Assembly: GCF_044068625.1 (NCBI RefSeq)
Contig: NZ_JBIPKH010000001.1
Coordinates: 248,001-312,000, forward strand
DNA length: 64,000 bases
From: Desulfurivibrio sp044068625
Lineage (GTDB): Bacteria; Desulfobacterota; Desulfobulbia; Desulfobulbales; Desulfurivibrionaceae
Reading direction: 5' to 3'
Shown here one piece after another: positions 56,673-64,000 of this stretch; position 1 is the stretch's first letter; every line of letters starts with the position of its first letter. The position numbers and the translations under genes are program-made. The notes beneath the pieces are model-generated. The model did no database searches and had not been told where the DNA came from. It worked only from the letters and a program-made list of their open reading frames with translations.

Positions 56673-57767
56673 TCACAAAAGACCCCGGATCAGGATATCG
56701 CTACCCAGGCGGCGGCTTACCACCTCCCGCAGACGGGGGGCCTGATCGATTCGTTCATGGCCCAATGGCCCCACCGCCGGCAACCCATCGCCGCCAACCA
56801 GCAGGGGCGCGACAAAAAACGCGGCCTCATCGGCCAGGCCCTGGCCCAGAAAGGAGCCATGGACCCGGCCACCACCCTCCACCAGGAGGCTCCCGATCCC
56901 GGCCTGCCCCAGTTCCAGCAACACCTGGCGCAAATCAAGACCCTGCTCGCCCCGCTCCACCGGCAAAACCCGGGCTCCGGCCCTCCGCAGGGCTTCGATC
57001 CGCTCCTGCTCGGCCTCCCGGGCACAAAAGATCCAGGTCGCAGCCGGAGAGTCCCGATTAATGATCCGGGCCGTGGGGGGAGTCCGCAGGCGACCGTCCA
57101 GAACCACCCGCAAAGGATCCCGGCCCCGCCCCCCCGGCAGTCGGGTGGTCAGGGCGGGGTCATCGGCCAGCACTGTACCGCTGCCCACCAGAATGGCATC
57201 ACTCTGGGCCCGCAAGCGATGGGCCAACCGGCGGGCCTGCTCCCCGGTAATCCATTTGCTGTGACCGGCGGCGGTGGCGATCCGGCCATCGAGACTCACC
57301 GCCGCCTTGAGCAGCACCCAGGGCAGACCGCTGGTAACCCGTTTAAGGAAGGGACGATTTAAGCGCCGGCTCTCTTCGGCCAGCACTCCGCCCCGGACCT
57401 CGATCCCCGCCTGGGCCAACCGCTCGGCCCCACCCCCGGCCACCGGATTGGGATCGGCCAGGGCAAAAACCACCCTGGCGATCCCGGCGGCGATGATCGC
57501 CTCGCTGCAGGGCGGGGTCCGGCCGTGATGGTTGCAGGGTTCCAGGGTGACGTAGAGGGTAGCCCGGGCAGCCGCCGTTCCGGCGGCGTTCAGGGCATGG
57601 ATCTCGGCATGGGGAGTACCGGCCCGTCGATGCCAGCCTTTACCCACCACCCGCCCCCGCTTTACCACCACCGCCCCGACACAGGGGTTGGGGGCCGTCT
57701 TGCCCAGGCCTTTGCGGGCCTCGAGCAGGGCCATTTTCATATATGCGGCATCTTGATCGAAACCCAT
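56673..57767 (-). CDS. ribD: Bifunctional pyrimidine deaminase/reductase RibD
   Basis: This encodes 364 aa from the ATG at 57767; a TTG start 21 nt earlier is less likely. The deaminase half has GKTAPNPCVGAVVV, GTPHAEIHAL and VTLEPCNHHGRTPPCSEAII (zinc ligands His, Cys, Cys). The reductase half has LPWVLLKAAVSLDGRIATAA, AILVGSGTVLADDPALTTR and LLVEGGGRVHGSFLGQGLAD. It catalyses two successive steps of riboflavin synthesis. Confidence 0.95.
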   Translation of the reverse strand: MGFDQDAAYMKMALLEARKGLGKTAPNPCVGAVVVKRGRVVGKGWHRRAGTPHAEIHALNAAGTAAARATLYVTLEPCNHHGRTPPCSEAIIAAGIARVVFALADPNPVAGGGAERLAQAGIEVRGGVLAEESRRLNRPFLKRVTSGLPWVLLKAAVSLDGRIATAAGHSKWITGEQARRLAHRLRAQSDAILVGSGTVLADDPALTTRLPGGRGRDPLRVVLDGRLRTPPTARIINRDSPAATWIFCAREAEQERIEALRRAGARVLPVERGEQGLDLRQVLLELGQAGIGSLLVEGGGRVHGSFLGQGLADEAAFFVAPLLVGGDGLPAVGPLGHERIDQAPRLREVVSRRLGSDILIRGLL

Positions 57768-57791
57768 GGCGGGAGGCGGACTCGGCAAGGC

Positions 57792-58256
57792 TTATTTCTG
57801 TTTGGGGGATGAGAGCATACTTTTCAGTTCCTGCATGAACTCGTTGAGGTCCTTGAACTGCCGGTAGACGGAAGCGAACCGGACGTAGGCCACCTCATCG
57901 ATCTGCCGCAAGCCATCCATTACCCGCTCGCCCACCATCCGCACCGGAATCTCCCGTTCCCCCAGGTCCTGAAACTCCCGCTCCAGACCATCAACAAACT
58001 CCTCGATCTGCTCACTGCTCACCGGCCGTTTTTCGCAGGCTTTTTTCACCCCTTCCACCACCTTCTGGCGATCCCAGGACTCACGCCGGCCATCCTTCTT
58101 GACCAGCATCGGCATGGTTACTTCCAGACGCTCATAGGTGGTGAAGCGACGCTGACAGGCATCACACATCCGGCGGCGGCGGGTGATGGTGTACTCCTTG
58201 TTGAGACGGGAATCAACCACCCGATTTTCCAGATGGCCGCAATAGGGACATTTCAT
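57792..58256 (-). CDS. nrdR: Transcriptional repressor NrdR
   Basis: The 154-aa product has an N-terminal zinc ribbon (KCPYCGHLENRVVDSRLNKE, CDACQRRFTTYERLE) and an ATP-cone (VKKDGRRESWDRQKVVEGVK, YVRFASVYRQFKDLNEF). It binds NrdR boxes and represses ribonucleotide reductase genes when dATP is high. Such boxes precede nrdJ in this window (31813-31860). It sits between ribD and the dCMP deaminase gene. Confidence 0.97.
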   Translation of the reverse strand: MKCPYCGHLENRVVDSRLNKEYTITRRRRMCDACQRRFTTYERLEVTMPMLVKKDGRRESWDRQKVVEGVKKACEKRPVSSEQIEEFVDGLEREFQDLGEREIPVRMVGERVMDGLRQIDEVAYVRFASVYRQFKDLNEFMQELKSMLSSPKQK

Positions 58257-58263
58257 GGCAGTG

Positions 58264-58731
58264 TTACTCCGGGTTGGCCGGGAGCTTAATCAGGGGGATC
58301 CCCGCCTCCGCCAGCATCTCGGCCGCCATGGAATCGGCATAGCCTGCCCGGTAATAAATTCTTTCGATGGCGGCGTTGATCAGCATCTTGCTGCAGATGG
58401 AGCAAGGCATGTTGGTGCAGTAAAGGGTGCACCCCCGCAGACTCACCCCATGCAGGGCCGCCTGGATAATGGCGTTCTGTTCGGCATGCAAACCCCGGCA
58501 GAGTTCGTGGCGTTCGCCCGAGGGTATTCCCAGTTGCTCCCGCAGGCAGCCAACCTCCAGGCAGTGGCGCACACGGCTGGGGGCTCCGTTGTAGCCGGTG
58601 GCGACCACCCGCCGCTCCAGAACCAGCACCGCTCCCACTTTACGCCGCATGCAGGTGGCCCGCTGGGCCACCAGCTCGGTAATGGCCATGAAATACTCGT
58701 CCCAGCTCGGCCGCGATTCCCGGGCAAGCAT
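58264..58731 (-). CDS. dCMP deaminase (ComEB-like)
   Basis: This encodes 155 aa from the ATG at 58731. Zinc-binding motifs: GLHAEQNAIIQAALHG (His and catalytic Glu), YCTNMPCSICSKMLINAAIE (two Cys), plus GYNGAPSRVRHC, a dCMP deaminase feature. It converts dCMP to dUMP for thymidylate synthesis. It lies between glyA and nrdR, so nucleotide metabolism genes are clustered. Confidence 0.95.
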   Translation of the reverse strand: MLARESRPSWDEYFMAITELVAQRATCMRRKVGAVLVLERRVVATGYNGAPSRVRHCLEVGCLREQLGIPSGERHELCRGLHAEQNAIIQAALHGVSLRGCTLYCTNMPCSICSKMLINAAIERIYYRAGYADSMAAEMLAEAGIPLIKLPANPE

Positions 58732-58737
58732 CACGCC

Positions 58738-60015
58738 CTACTTTTCCTCGGAATAGAGGGCGGGGTAGATGGGGAAACGGGCGCAGAGCCGGCTCACCTC
58801 CTCCCGAATCGTCGCCAGCTCGGTGGCCTGATCGGAGGAACCGGCCATGACCCCGCCGGTGGCCAGGGCCCGATCGATCCAGGCCGCAATCTCCTCCATC
58901 TCCGGCTCCTTCAAACCCCGGGTGGTGACGGCCGGGGTTCCGATCCGGATTCCGCTGGTGACAAAACGCTTTTCGGTGTCAAAGGGGATGGCGTTCTTGT
59001 TGACCGTGATCCCGGCCATCTCCAGAATCTCCTCGGCCTCCTTGCCGGTGATCTTTTTCGGGGTGAGATCCACCAGCAGCAGATGGTTGTCGGTCCCACC
59101 CGAGACCAACCGGTAGCCCCTTTTAACCAGGGCGTTACCGAGGGTTTGGGCATTTTTGACCACCTGGGCCATATCCTGACGGAACTTTTCCCCCATGGCC
59201 TCCTTGAAGGCCACCGCCTTGGCGGCAATAACATGGACCAGGGGCCCCCCCTGGATCCCGGGAAAGATCTTGCTGTCCAGCATCTTGCCGAAATCTTGCC
59301 GGGCCAGGATCAGGCCACCACGGGGACCCCGCAGGGTCTTATGGGTGGTGGTGGTGACAAAATCGGCATGGGGCACCGGCGAGGGGTGAACCCCGGCGGC
59401 CACCAGGCCGGCGATATGGGCCATATCCACCATGAACAACGCCCCCACCTGGTCGGCTATCCGACGGAAGGCGGCAAAATCGATGATCCGGGGGTAGGCG
59501 CTGGCCCCGGCCACGATCATCTTGGGCCGATGGGTCATGGCCAGCCGCTCCACCTCCGCCATGTCGATCCGCTCGCTGCCCCTCTCGACTCCGTAGGAAA
59601 CAAAACGGTAAAGCTGGCCGGAGAAATTGACCGCGCTGCCGTGGGTCAGGTGGCCGCCATGGGCCAGATCCATCCCCAGCACGGTATCTCCAGGCTTAAG
59701 GCAGGCGAAATAGACCGCCATATTGGCCTGGCTGCCGGAGTGGGGCTGAACATTGGCGTATTCGGCCTTGAACAACTCCAAGGCCCGGGCGGAGGCCAAC
59801 TCCTCGATCCGGTCAGCATATTCGCAGCCGCCGTAGTAGCGCCTGCCGGGATACCCCTCGGCATACTTGTTGGTGAAGATCGAGCCCTGGGCTTCCAGGA
59901 CCGCCTCGCTGACAATATTCTCCGAGGCGATCATCTCCAACTGATTGTACTGACGGCTTAACTCGCCCCGGATGGCACGATCTATCTCCGGATCACTGCT
60001 GGCTAGGTAGGACAC
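58738..60015 (-). CDS. glyA: Serine hydroxymethyltransferase
   Basis: The 425-aa PLP enzyme has LEMIASENIVSEAVLEAQGS, NKYAEGYPGRRYYGGCEYAD, QPHSGSQANMAVYFACLKPG, VDMAHIAGLVAAGVHPSP and the Lys of TTTTHKTLRGPRGG. It interconverts serine and glycine with tetrahydrofolate. The start is a GTG at 60015 with GGGAAAC upstream. Co-located with dCMP deaminase. Confidence 0.97.
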   Translation of the reverse strand: MSYLASSDPEIDRAIRGELSRQYNQLEMIASENIVSEAVLEAQGSIFTNKYAEGYPGRRYYGGCEYADRIEELASARALELFKAEYANVQPHSGSQANMAVYFACLKPGDTVLGMDLAHGGHLTHGSAVNFSGQLYRFVSYGVERGSERIDMAEVERLAMTHRPKMIVAGASAYPRIIDFAAFRRIADQVGALFMVDMAHIAGLVAAGVHPSPVPHADFVTTTTHKTLRGPRGGLILARQDFGKMLDSKIFPGIQGGPLVHVIAAKAVAFKEAMGEKFRQDMAQVVKNAQTLGNALVKRGYRLVSGGTDNHLLLVDLTPKKITGKEAEEILEMAGITVNKNAIPFDTEKRFVTSGIRIGTPAVTTRGLKEPEMEEIAAWIDRALATGGVMAGSSDQATELATIREEVSRLCARFPIYPALYSEEK

Positions 60016-60043
60016 GGCCGTTTCCCTGCTGATGAAAGGTTAG

Positions 60044-60469
60044 TTAACAGAACATCTTAATGCGACGGAGATGGCGGCCACCGGCGAACTCGCTGGTCAG
60101 CCAAACCCGAGTTATCTCCTCGGCCAGACCGGGGCCGGTGCTACGGGCCCCCAGACACAGAACATTGGCATCATTGTGTTCACGGCTCATGCGGGCACCA
60201 AAGGTTTCCCCGCAAAGGGCGGCCCGAATGGTCGCGTTACGATTGGCCGCCATGGACATCCCGATCCCGGTGCCGCAGATCAGAATGCCGCGCTCGCAGG
60301 AGCCGTCAACCACCCGGTCGCAGACCGCGGCGGCGATCTCGGGGTAATCAACGGAATCGGCGCTCATCACCCCGCAGTCATCCACCTGATGACCCAGGCT
60401 GCGCAAAACCCCCAGCACCGTCTCTTTCAGGGCAAAACCGCCATGGTCGCAACCCAGTGCCACTTTCAT
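60044..60469 (-). CDS. rpiB: Ribose-5-phosphate isomerase B
   Basis: This encodes 141 aa from the ATG at 60469 (GAGGAG upstream); a GTG six bases earlier overlaps the fabF stop. Motifs: VALGCDHGGFALKETVL, SVDYPEIAAAVCDRVVDG, GILICGTGIGMSMAANR and CGETFGARMSREHNDANVL. It interconverts ribose and ribulose 5-phosphates. Confidence 0.95.
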   Translation of the reverse strand: MKVALGCDHGGFALKETVLGVLRSLGHQVDDCGVMSADSVDYPEIAAAVCDRVVDGSCERGILICGTGIGMSMAANRNATIRAALCGETFGARMSREHNDANVLCLGARSTGPGLAEEITRVWLTSEFAGGRHLRRIKMFC

Positions 60470-60471
60470 CT

Positions 60472-61713
60472 TCACTCCTCGTAGCGTTTCATGATGATAA
60501 CCGCGTTGGTGCCGCCAAAACCGAAGGAGTTGGACATCGCCGCCCGGATCGCCATGGCTCGGCCTTTACCCGGCAGATAATCAAGATCACACTCGGGATC
60601 GGGATTTTCCAGATTGGCGGTGGGCGGGGCAAACTGATACTTGACGCTCAAGGCGGTGATCACCGCCTCGACTCCACCGGCTCCGCCCAGCAGATGACCG
60701 GTCATCGACTTGGTGGAGCTGATCGCCAGCCTGGCGGCGTGTTCGCCGAACACCGCCTTTAAAGCCCGGGTCTCCACCACGTCATTGAGGGGGGTGGAGG
60801 TGCCGTGGGCGTTGACGTAATCGATATCCGCCGGTTGCATCCCGGCATCGGCCAGGGCGGCCTGCATGCAGCGGATCGCCCCGGCCCCATCTTCGGGCGG
60901 GGCCGCGATATGGTGAGCGTCGCCGGAGAGACCATAACCCGCCATCTCGGCATAAATTTTCGCCCCCCGCCGCTTGGCGTGCTCCAACTCCTCCAACAGG
61001 AGAATGCCGCCGCCTTCACCAATAACGAAGCCGTCCCGATCCCGGTCAAAGGGGCGGGAGGCCACCGCCGGATCGTCATTACGGGTGGAGAGGGCCTTCA
61101 TCGCATGGAAACCGCCAAACCCCATGGGGCAGATCACCGACTCGCTGCCGCCGGTCAGGGCCAGATCACAATCTCCGTAACTGATCGAACGGAAAGCCTC
61201 GCCCACCGCGTGGGTGCCGGCGGCACAGGCGGTGGTCACCGACAGATTGGGCCCCCTGGTGCCGTAAAAGATCGAAATCTGACCGGCCCCCATATTGGGG
61301 ATCACCATGGGAATAAAGAAGGGGGTGATTCGCCGCTCCCCCCGTTCATGGAGAATCTGGATATATTTCTCAATGGTGGGGAGACCGCCCATGCCGCAAC
61401 CGACGATGCTGCCCACCCGGCCGGCATTCTCCGGGGTAATCTCAAAACCGGAGTCCCCCAGGGCTTCCCGGGCGGCGACCAGGGCGTACTGGACAAACAG
61501 CTCCAGATGGCGGGCCTCCTTGGTTTCGAAGTAATCATCCGGCTCATAGCCCTTGACCTCGGCGGCAATTCTCACCCCCTGGGTCGAGGCATCATAGCGG
61601 GTGATCGGCGCAACCCCACTCTTACCGGCACAAAGGGCCTCCCAGCTGGTGGCGGCGTCATTCCCCACCGGAGAGATCAGACCGACTCCGGTTACCACGA
61701 CTCGTCTTTTCAC
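60472..61713 (-). CDS. fabF: 3-oxoacyl-ACP synthase II (KAS II)
   Basis: The 413-aa product starts at a GTG at 61713. The catalytic triad is intact: Cys in SVTTACAAGTHAVGEA, His in YVNAHGTSTPLNDVVETRAL and His in STKSMTGHLLGGAGGVEAV. It condenses acyl-ACP with malonyl-ACP. acpP and fabG lie immediately upstream, completing a short fab cluster. Confidence 0.97.
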   Translation of the reverse strand: MKRRVVVTGVGLISPVGNDAATSWEALCAGKSGVAPITRYDASTQGVRIAAEVKGYEPDDYFETKEARHLELFVQYALVAAREALGDSGFEITPENAGRVGSIVGCGMGGLPTIEKYIQILHERGERRITPFFIPMVIPNMGAGQISIFYGTRGPNLSVTTACAAGTHAVGEAFRSISYGDCDLALTGGSESVICPMGFGGFHAMKALSTRNDDPAVASRPFDRDRDGFVIGEGGGILLLEELEHAKRRGAKIYAEMAGYGLSGDAHHIAAPPEDGAGAIRCMQAALADAGMQPADIDYVNAHGTSTPLNDVVETRALKAVFGEHAARLAISSTKSMTGHLLGGAGGVEAVITALSVKYQFAPPTANLENPDPECDLDYLPGKGRAMAIRAAMSNSFGFGGTNAVIIMKRYEE

Positions 61714-61783
61714 CGTTCACTATCTCCCTGTTAAGGCTTGGCCTGAAGGTAAGTCACCCCACCGAAGGTCAGATAGCACCACC

Positions 61784-62017
61784 TTATTCGGAAATCTTCT
61801 TGATATGGTCAATGGCGTCCTGGACGGTCATAATCTTTTCCGCCACCTCATCGGCGATCTCGATATCGAAAGCCTCCTCCATGGCCATGATCAGCTCCAC
61901 CAGATCCAGGGAGTCGGCGCCCAGGTCATCAATGAAGGAAGCACCGGGCACAACCTTGGTCTTATCCACGCTCAACTGCTCCGCGATGATATCAATAAGT
62001 TTCTGCTCAACTGCCAT
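61784..62017 (-). CDS. acpP: Acyl carrier protein
   Basis: The 77-aa product has the phosphopantetheine attachment motif DLGADSLDLVELIMAMEEAF with the modifiable Ser, and acidic helices. The ATG at 62017 has AAGGAG 7 nt upstream, consistent with high expression. Confidence 0.97.
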   Translation of the reverse strand: MAVEQKLIDIIAEQLSVDKTKVVPGASFIDDLGADSLDLVELIMAMEEAFDIEIADEVAEKIMTVQDAIDHIKKISE

Positions 62018-62121
62018 GATCTTTCTCCTTACAATTATTTTTTAAATAAACAACCAGTTCCCCAACCGAGAACATCCCATTCCATTAATTCTGTCGGTAA
62101 ACAATCAGCTCTGCCGGCGGG

Positions 62122-62868
62122 TCAGCCCATATACATGCCGCCGTTGACATGGATGAACTGGCCGGTGAGATAGCGGCCATCCTCGGAAACCAGATAAGCC
62201 ACGGCCCCGGCCACATCCTCGGGTTCACCCAGCAGCCCCAGGGGAATTTCAGCCCTGATCTTTTCGTTGATCTCCTCGGGCAGATCCCGGGTCATATCGG
62301 TGACGATATAGCCTGGGGCCACCCCGTTGACCGTAATATTGCGGGAAGCCAGTTCCCGGGCGGCGGAGCGGGTCAGACCCACCAGGCCAGCCTTGGCGGC
62401 GGCATAGTTGAGCTGGCCGGCGTTGCCGGCAAAGCCGATCACCGAAGAGATATTGACGATCCGGCCCCAACGCTGCTTCATCATCGTCCGGCTCACCGCC
62501 TTCAGGCAGGTGAAAGCCCCCTTGAGGTTGGTGTCCAGCACCTCATCCCACTGGGACTCCTTCATCTTGACCATCAAACCGTCACGGGTTATCCCGGCAT
62601 TGTTGACCAGAATATCGATCCGGCCGTGATCGGCCAGGATCTTCTTGAAGGCCTCTTCCGTGGCTGCGGTATCCGCCACGTTGAAGGCGCAGATCTCGGC
62701 CTGGCCGCCGGCCGCCCGAATCTGGGCAGCGACCTCTTCCGCCGCGTCGGGCCGGCTGACATAATTGACCACCACCAGCGCTCCCATTGCCCCCAAACGC
62801 AGCGAAACCGCCCGGCCGATTCCCCGGCTGCCGCCGGTAACCACCGCTACCTTGCCCTGCAAACTCAT
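62122..62868 (-). CDS. fabG: 3-oxoacyl-ACP reductase
   Basis: The 248-aa short-chain dehydrogenase has VVTGGSRGIGRAVSLRLGAM, NNAGITRDGLMVKM, the catalytic Ser (NISSVIGFAGN) and YAAAKAGLVGLTRSAARELA, plus VNGVAPGYIVTDMT. It reduces beta-ketoacyl-ACP with NADPH. It overlaps the EtfA gene stop by 4 nt. Confidence 0.97.
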   Translation of the reverse strand: MSLQGKVAVVTGGSRGIGRAVSLRLGAMGALVVVNYVSRPDAAEEVAAQIRAAGGQAEICAFNVADTAATEEAFKKILADHGRIDILVNNAGITRDGLMVKMKESQWDEVLDTNLKGAFTCLKAVSRTMMKQRWGRIVNISSVIGFAGNAGQLNYAAAKAGLVGLTRSAARELASRNITVNGVAPGYIVTDMTRDLPEEINEKIRAEIPLGLLGEPEDVAGAVAYLVSEDGRYLTGQFIHVNGGMYMG

Positions 62869-64000
62869 CCTCTGTTCCTCTGCTCAATTTGCTCGATCAG
62901 CTTGGGGATCACCTGGAAAAGATCACCGACAATCCCGTAAGTGGCCACGTTGAAGATGGGGGCTTCGGGGTCGCGATTGATGGCGACGATGGTTTCCGCC
63001 GACTGCATCCCCACCAGATGCTGAATCGCCCCGGAAATTCCGCAGGCGATGTAAATTTTGGGGGCCACGGTTTTACCGGTCTGGCCCACCTGGTGAGGGT
63101 AGGGAATCCAACCGGAATCCACGGCGGCCCGGGAAGCGGCCACCGCCCCGCCCAGGCTGGCGGCCAGCTTGTGGAGCAGGGCGAAACCTTCGGCGTTTTC
63201 CAGGCCCCGGCCGCCGGCCACCACGATATCGGCCTCGGCCAGATTCACCTTGTCCAGGGCCGCCACCACACTATCGAGGACCTTGACCCGCGATTGCAGG
63301 CGGGCCGCCTCCGGCCGCACCTCAATAATCTCCCCCTGGCGTTGAGCGTCACGGGTCAGCGGCTTCATCACCATGGGCCGAACCGTGGCCATCTGGGGCC
63401 GGGTCCGGGGACAGACGATGGTGGCCATGATATTGCCGCCAAAGGCCGGCCGGGTCTGGAGCAGAGCCCCATCCTCCTCGCGAATATCCAGTTCGGTGCA
63501 GTCGGCGGTCAAGCCGGCGGCCATCATGGTCGCCACCCGGGGAATAAAGGAGCGGCCAACGGCGGTGGCACCGGCCAGGACAATCTCCGGCTTGTGTTCC
63601 CGGATCAGGTCGGTGAGGATATTGCCGTAAACATCATCGGTGAAACGGGCCAAGGCCGGCTCGTCAACCAGATAAACCCGGTCGGCACCATGGGCGATCA
63701 GCTCGGCGGCCACCCCCCCCAACCCCTGACCATCCGCGGCCTCGGCCCCGGAACCCAGCAGCACGGCGGAGAGAGCCACCCCCCGTTTATCGGCCAGCCC
63801 CCGGCCCGCCCCCAGCAATTCCAGGGCCACCGGGGCAATCCGGCCATGGCGGAACTCGGCATAAACCCAAACCCCCGTCCAGGAGTCGAGATCGGCGGTC
63901 TGCACCCCCTCTTCCCGCTCCAGCCGCAACGCTCCGACCTCGCAAACCTCGACACAGGCCCCGCAGAGGGTGCAGTTATCACCCACCACCGCGTGATCCC
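62865..64000 (-). CDS. etfA: Electron transfer flavoprotein alpha subunit with N-terminal ferredoxin domain (5' end cut by right edge)
   Basis: The frame stays open to position 64000 with DHAVVGDNCTLCGACVEVC, so a GTG at 63989 is not the true start and at least one [4Fe-4S] cluster motif belongs to an N-terminal ferredoxin domain. The ETF alpha body follows: YAEFRHGRIAPVALELLGAG, PEIVLAGATAVGRSFIPRVA, FGGNIMATIVCPRTRPQMAT and the FAD-binding VVAGGRGLENAEGFALLHKL, VGQTGKTVAPKIYIACGISG, GAIQHLVGMQSAETIVAINR. Ferredoxin-fused ETFs are common in anaerobes. The EtfB partner should lie beyond the window. Confidence 0.93.
   Translation of the reverse strand, partial: DHAVVGDNCTLCGACVEVCEVGALRLEREEGVQTADLDSWTGVWVYAEFRHGRIAPVALELLGAGRGLADKRGVALSAVLLGSGAEAADGQGLGGVAAELIAHGADRVYLVDEPALARFTDDVYGNILTDLIREHKPEIVLAGATAVGRSFIPRVATMMAAGLTADCTELDIREEDGALLQTRPAFGGNIMATIVCPRTRPQMATVRPMVMKPLTRDAQRQGEIIEVRPEAARLQSRVKVLDSVVAALDKVNLAEADIVVAGGRGLENAEGFALLHKLAASLGGAVAASRAAVDSGWIPYPHQVGQTGKTVAPKIYIACGISGAIQHLVGMQSAETIVAINRDPEAPIFNVATYGIVGDLFQVIPKLIEQIEQRNRG

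Noticed and set aside
54646..58256. FMN riboswitch in the riboflavin cluster
   Set aside because: Intergenic gaps are too short or lack the conserved RFN elements.
1..64000. CRISPR arrays, integrase-flanked islands or rRNA operons
   Set aside because: No regularly spaced direct repeats, integrase genes or rRNA sequences were seen; the only tRNA found is tRNA-Leu at 43418-43504.

Overview
The window is GC-rich bacterial chromosome, most likely from a sulfur-metabolising Desulfobacterota lineage (Desulfobulbales/Desulfurivibrionaceae-like). This is inferred from B12-dependent ribonucleotide reductase, an Mrp-type ATPase beside a DUF3334 protein, SelB with a HesB-like selenoprotein, a ferredoxin-fused EtfA and a small protein family typical of these deltaproteobacteria. 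No rRNA or other decisive taxonomic marker is present.

Region 1 (1-18.4 kb, all minus strand) is one tightly packed operon for a contractile injection system of the extracellular/phage-tail-like (Afp/PVC, eCIS) type. Read in the direction of transcription it encodes a tail-terminator-like DUF4255 protein, an unknown protein, sheath, tube, second sheath, second tube, a LysM-like hub protein, a 56-aa small protein, gpD-like hub, gpV-like spike, a large conserved protein ending in a hydrophobic segment, gp25, gpJ-like and gpI-like baseplate proteins. Two short ORFs with halves of PKD folds follow, then two related tail proteins, the last cut by the left edge. PAAR tip, tape measure and AAA+ ATPase genes are not visible here and may lie beyond position 1. 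A good promoter sits at about 18.4 kb.

Region 2 (18.5-31.6 kb) holds an NtrY-like kinase, DUF4390, HflX, a di-heme cytochrome c peroxidase with clear promoter and terminator, two DUF2589 paralogues, a VKOR-thioredoxin-like membrane protein, SelB, an MBL-fold hydrolase, an Mrp ATPase and a DUF3334 protein.

Region 3 (31.6-43.5 kb) holds nrdJ behind a pair of putative NrdR boxes, a cupin-like protein, a THUMP-type RNA methyltransferase, a wrecked Sir2 sirtuin gene and an accessory stretch (CNMP-HDOD protein, glycine-zipper membrane protein, HD-GYP protein, a pseudopilin downstream of an IS3-like remnant). It ends at a tRNA-Leu(TAA).

Region 4 (43.5-64 kb) is core metabolism: AMMECR1, a HesB-like selenoprotein whose UGA splits it in ordinary ORF calling, phosphofructokinase, HNH nuclease, FolC, a PcrA/UvrD helicase and a PHP phosphatase. 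A long minus-strand run follows: etfA-fabG-acpP-fabF-rpiB-glyA-dCMP deaminase-nrdR-ribD-ribE-ribBA-ribH-nusB-ftsK. NrdR encoded here probably controls nrdJ in region 3, and SelB in region 2 would decode the UGA in region 4.

The observations most worth checking are the two PKD-like folds each split across a gene boundary in the injection-system operon, the membrane-anchor candidate in the same operon, the SECIS-bearing selenoprotein, and the small hydrophobic ORF wrapped in an inverted repeat.
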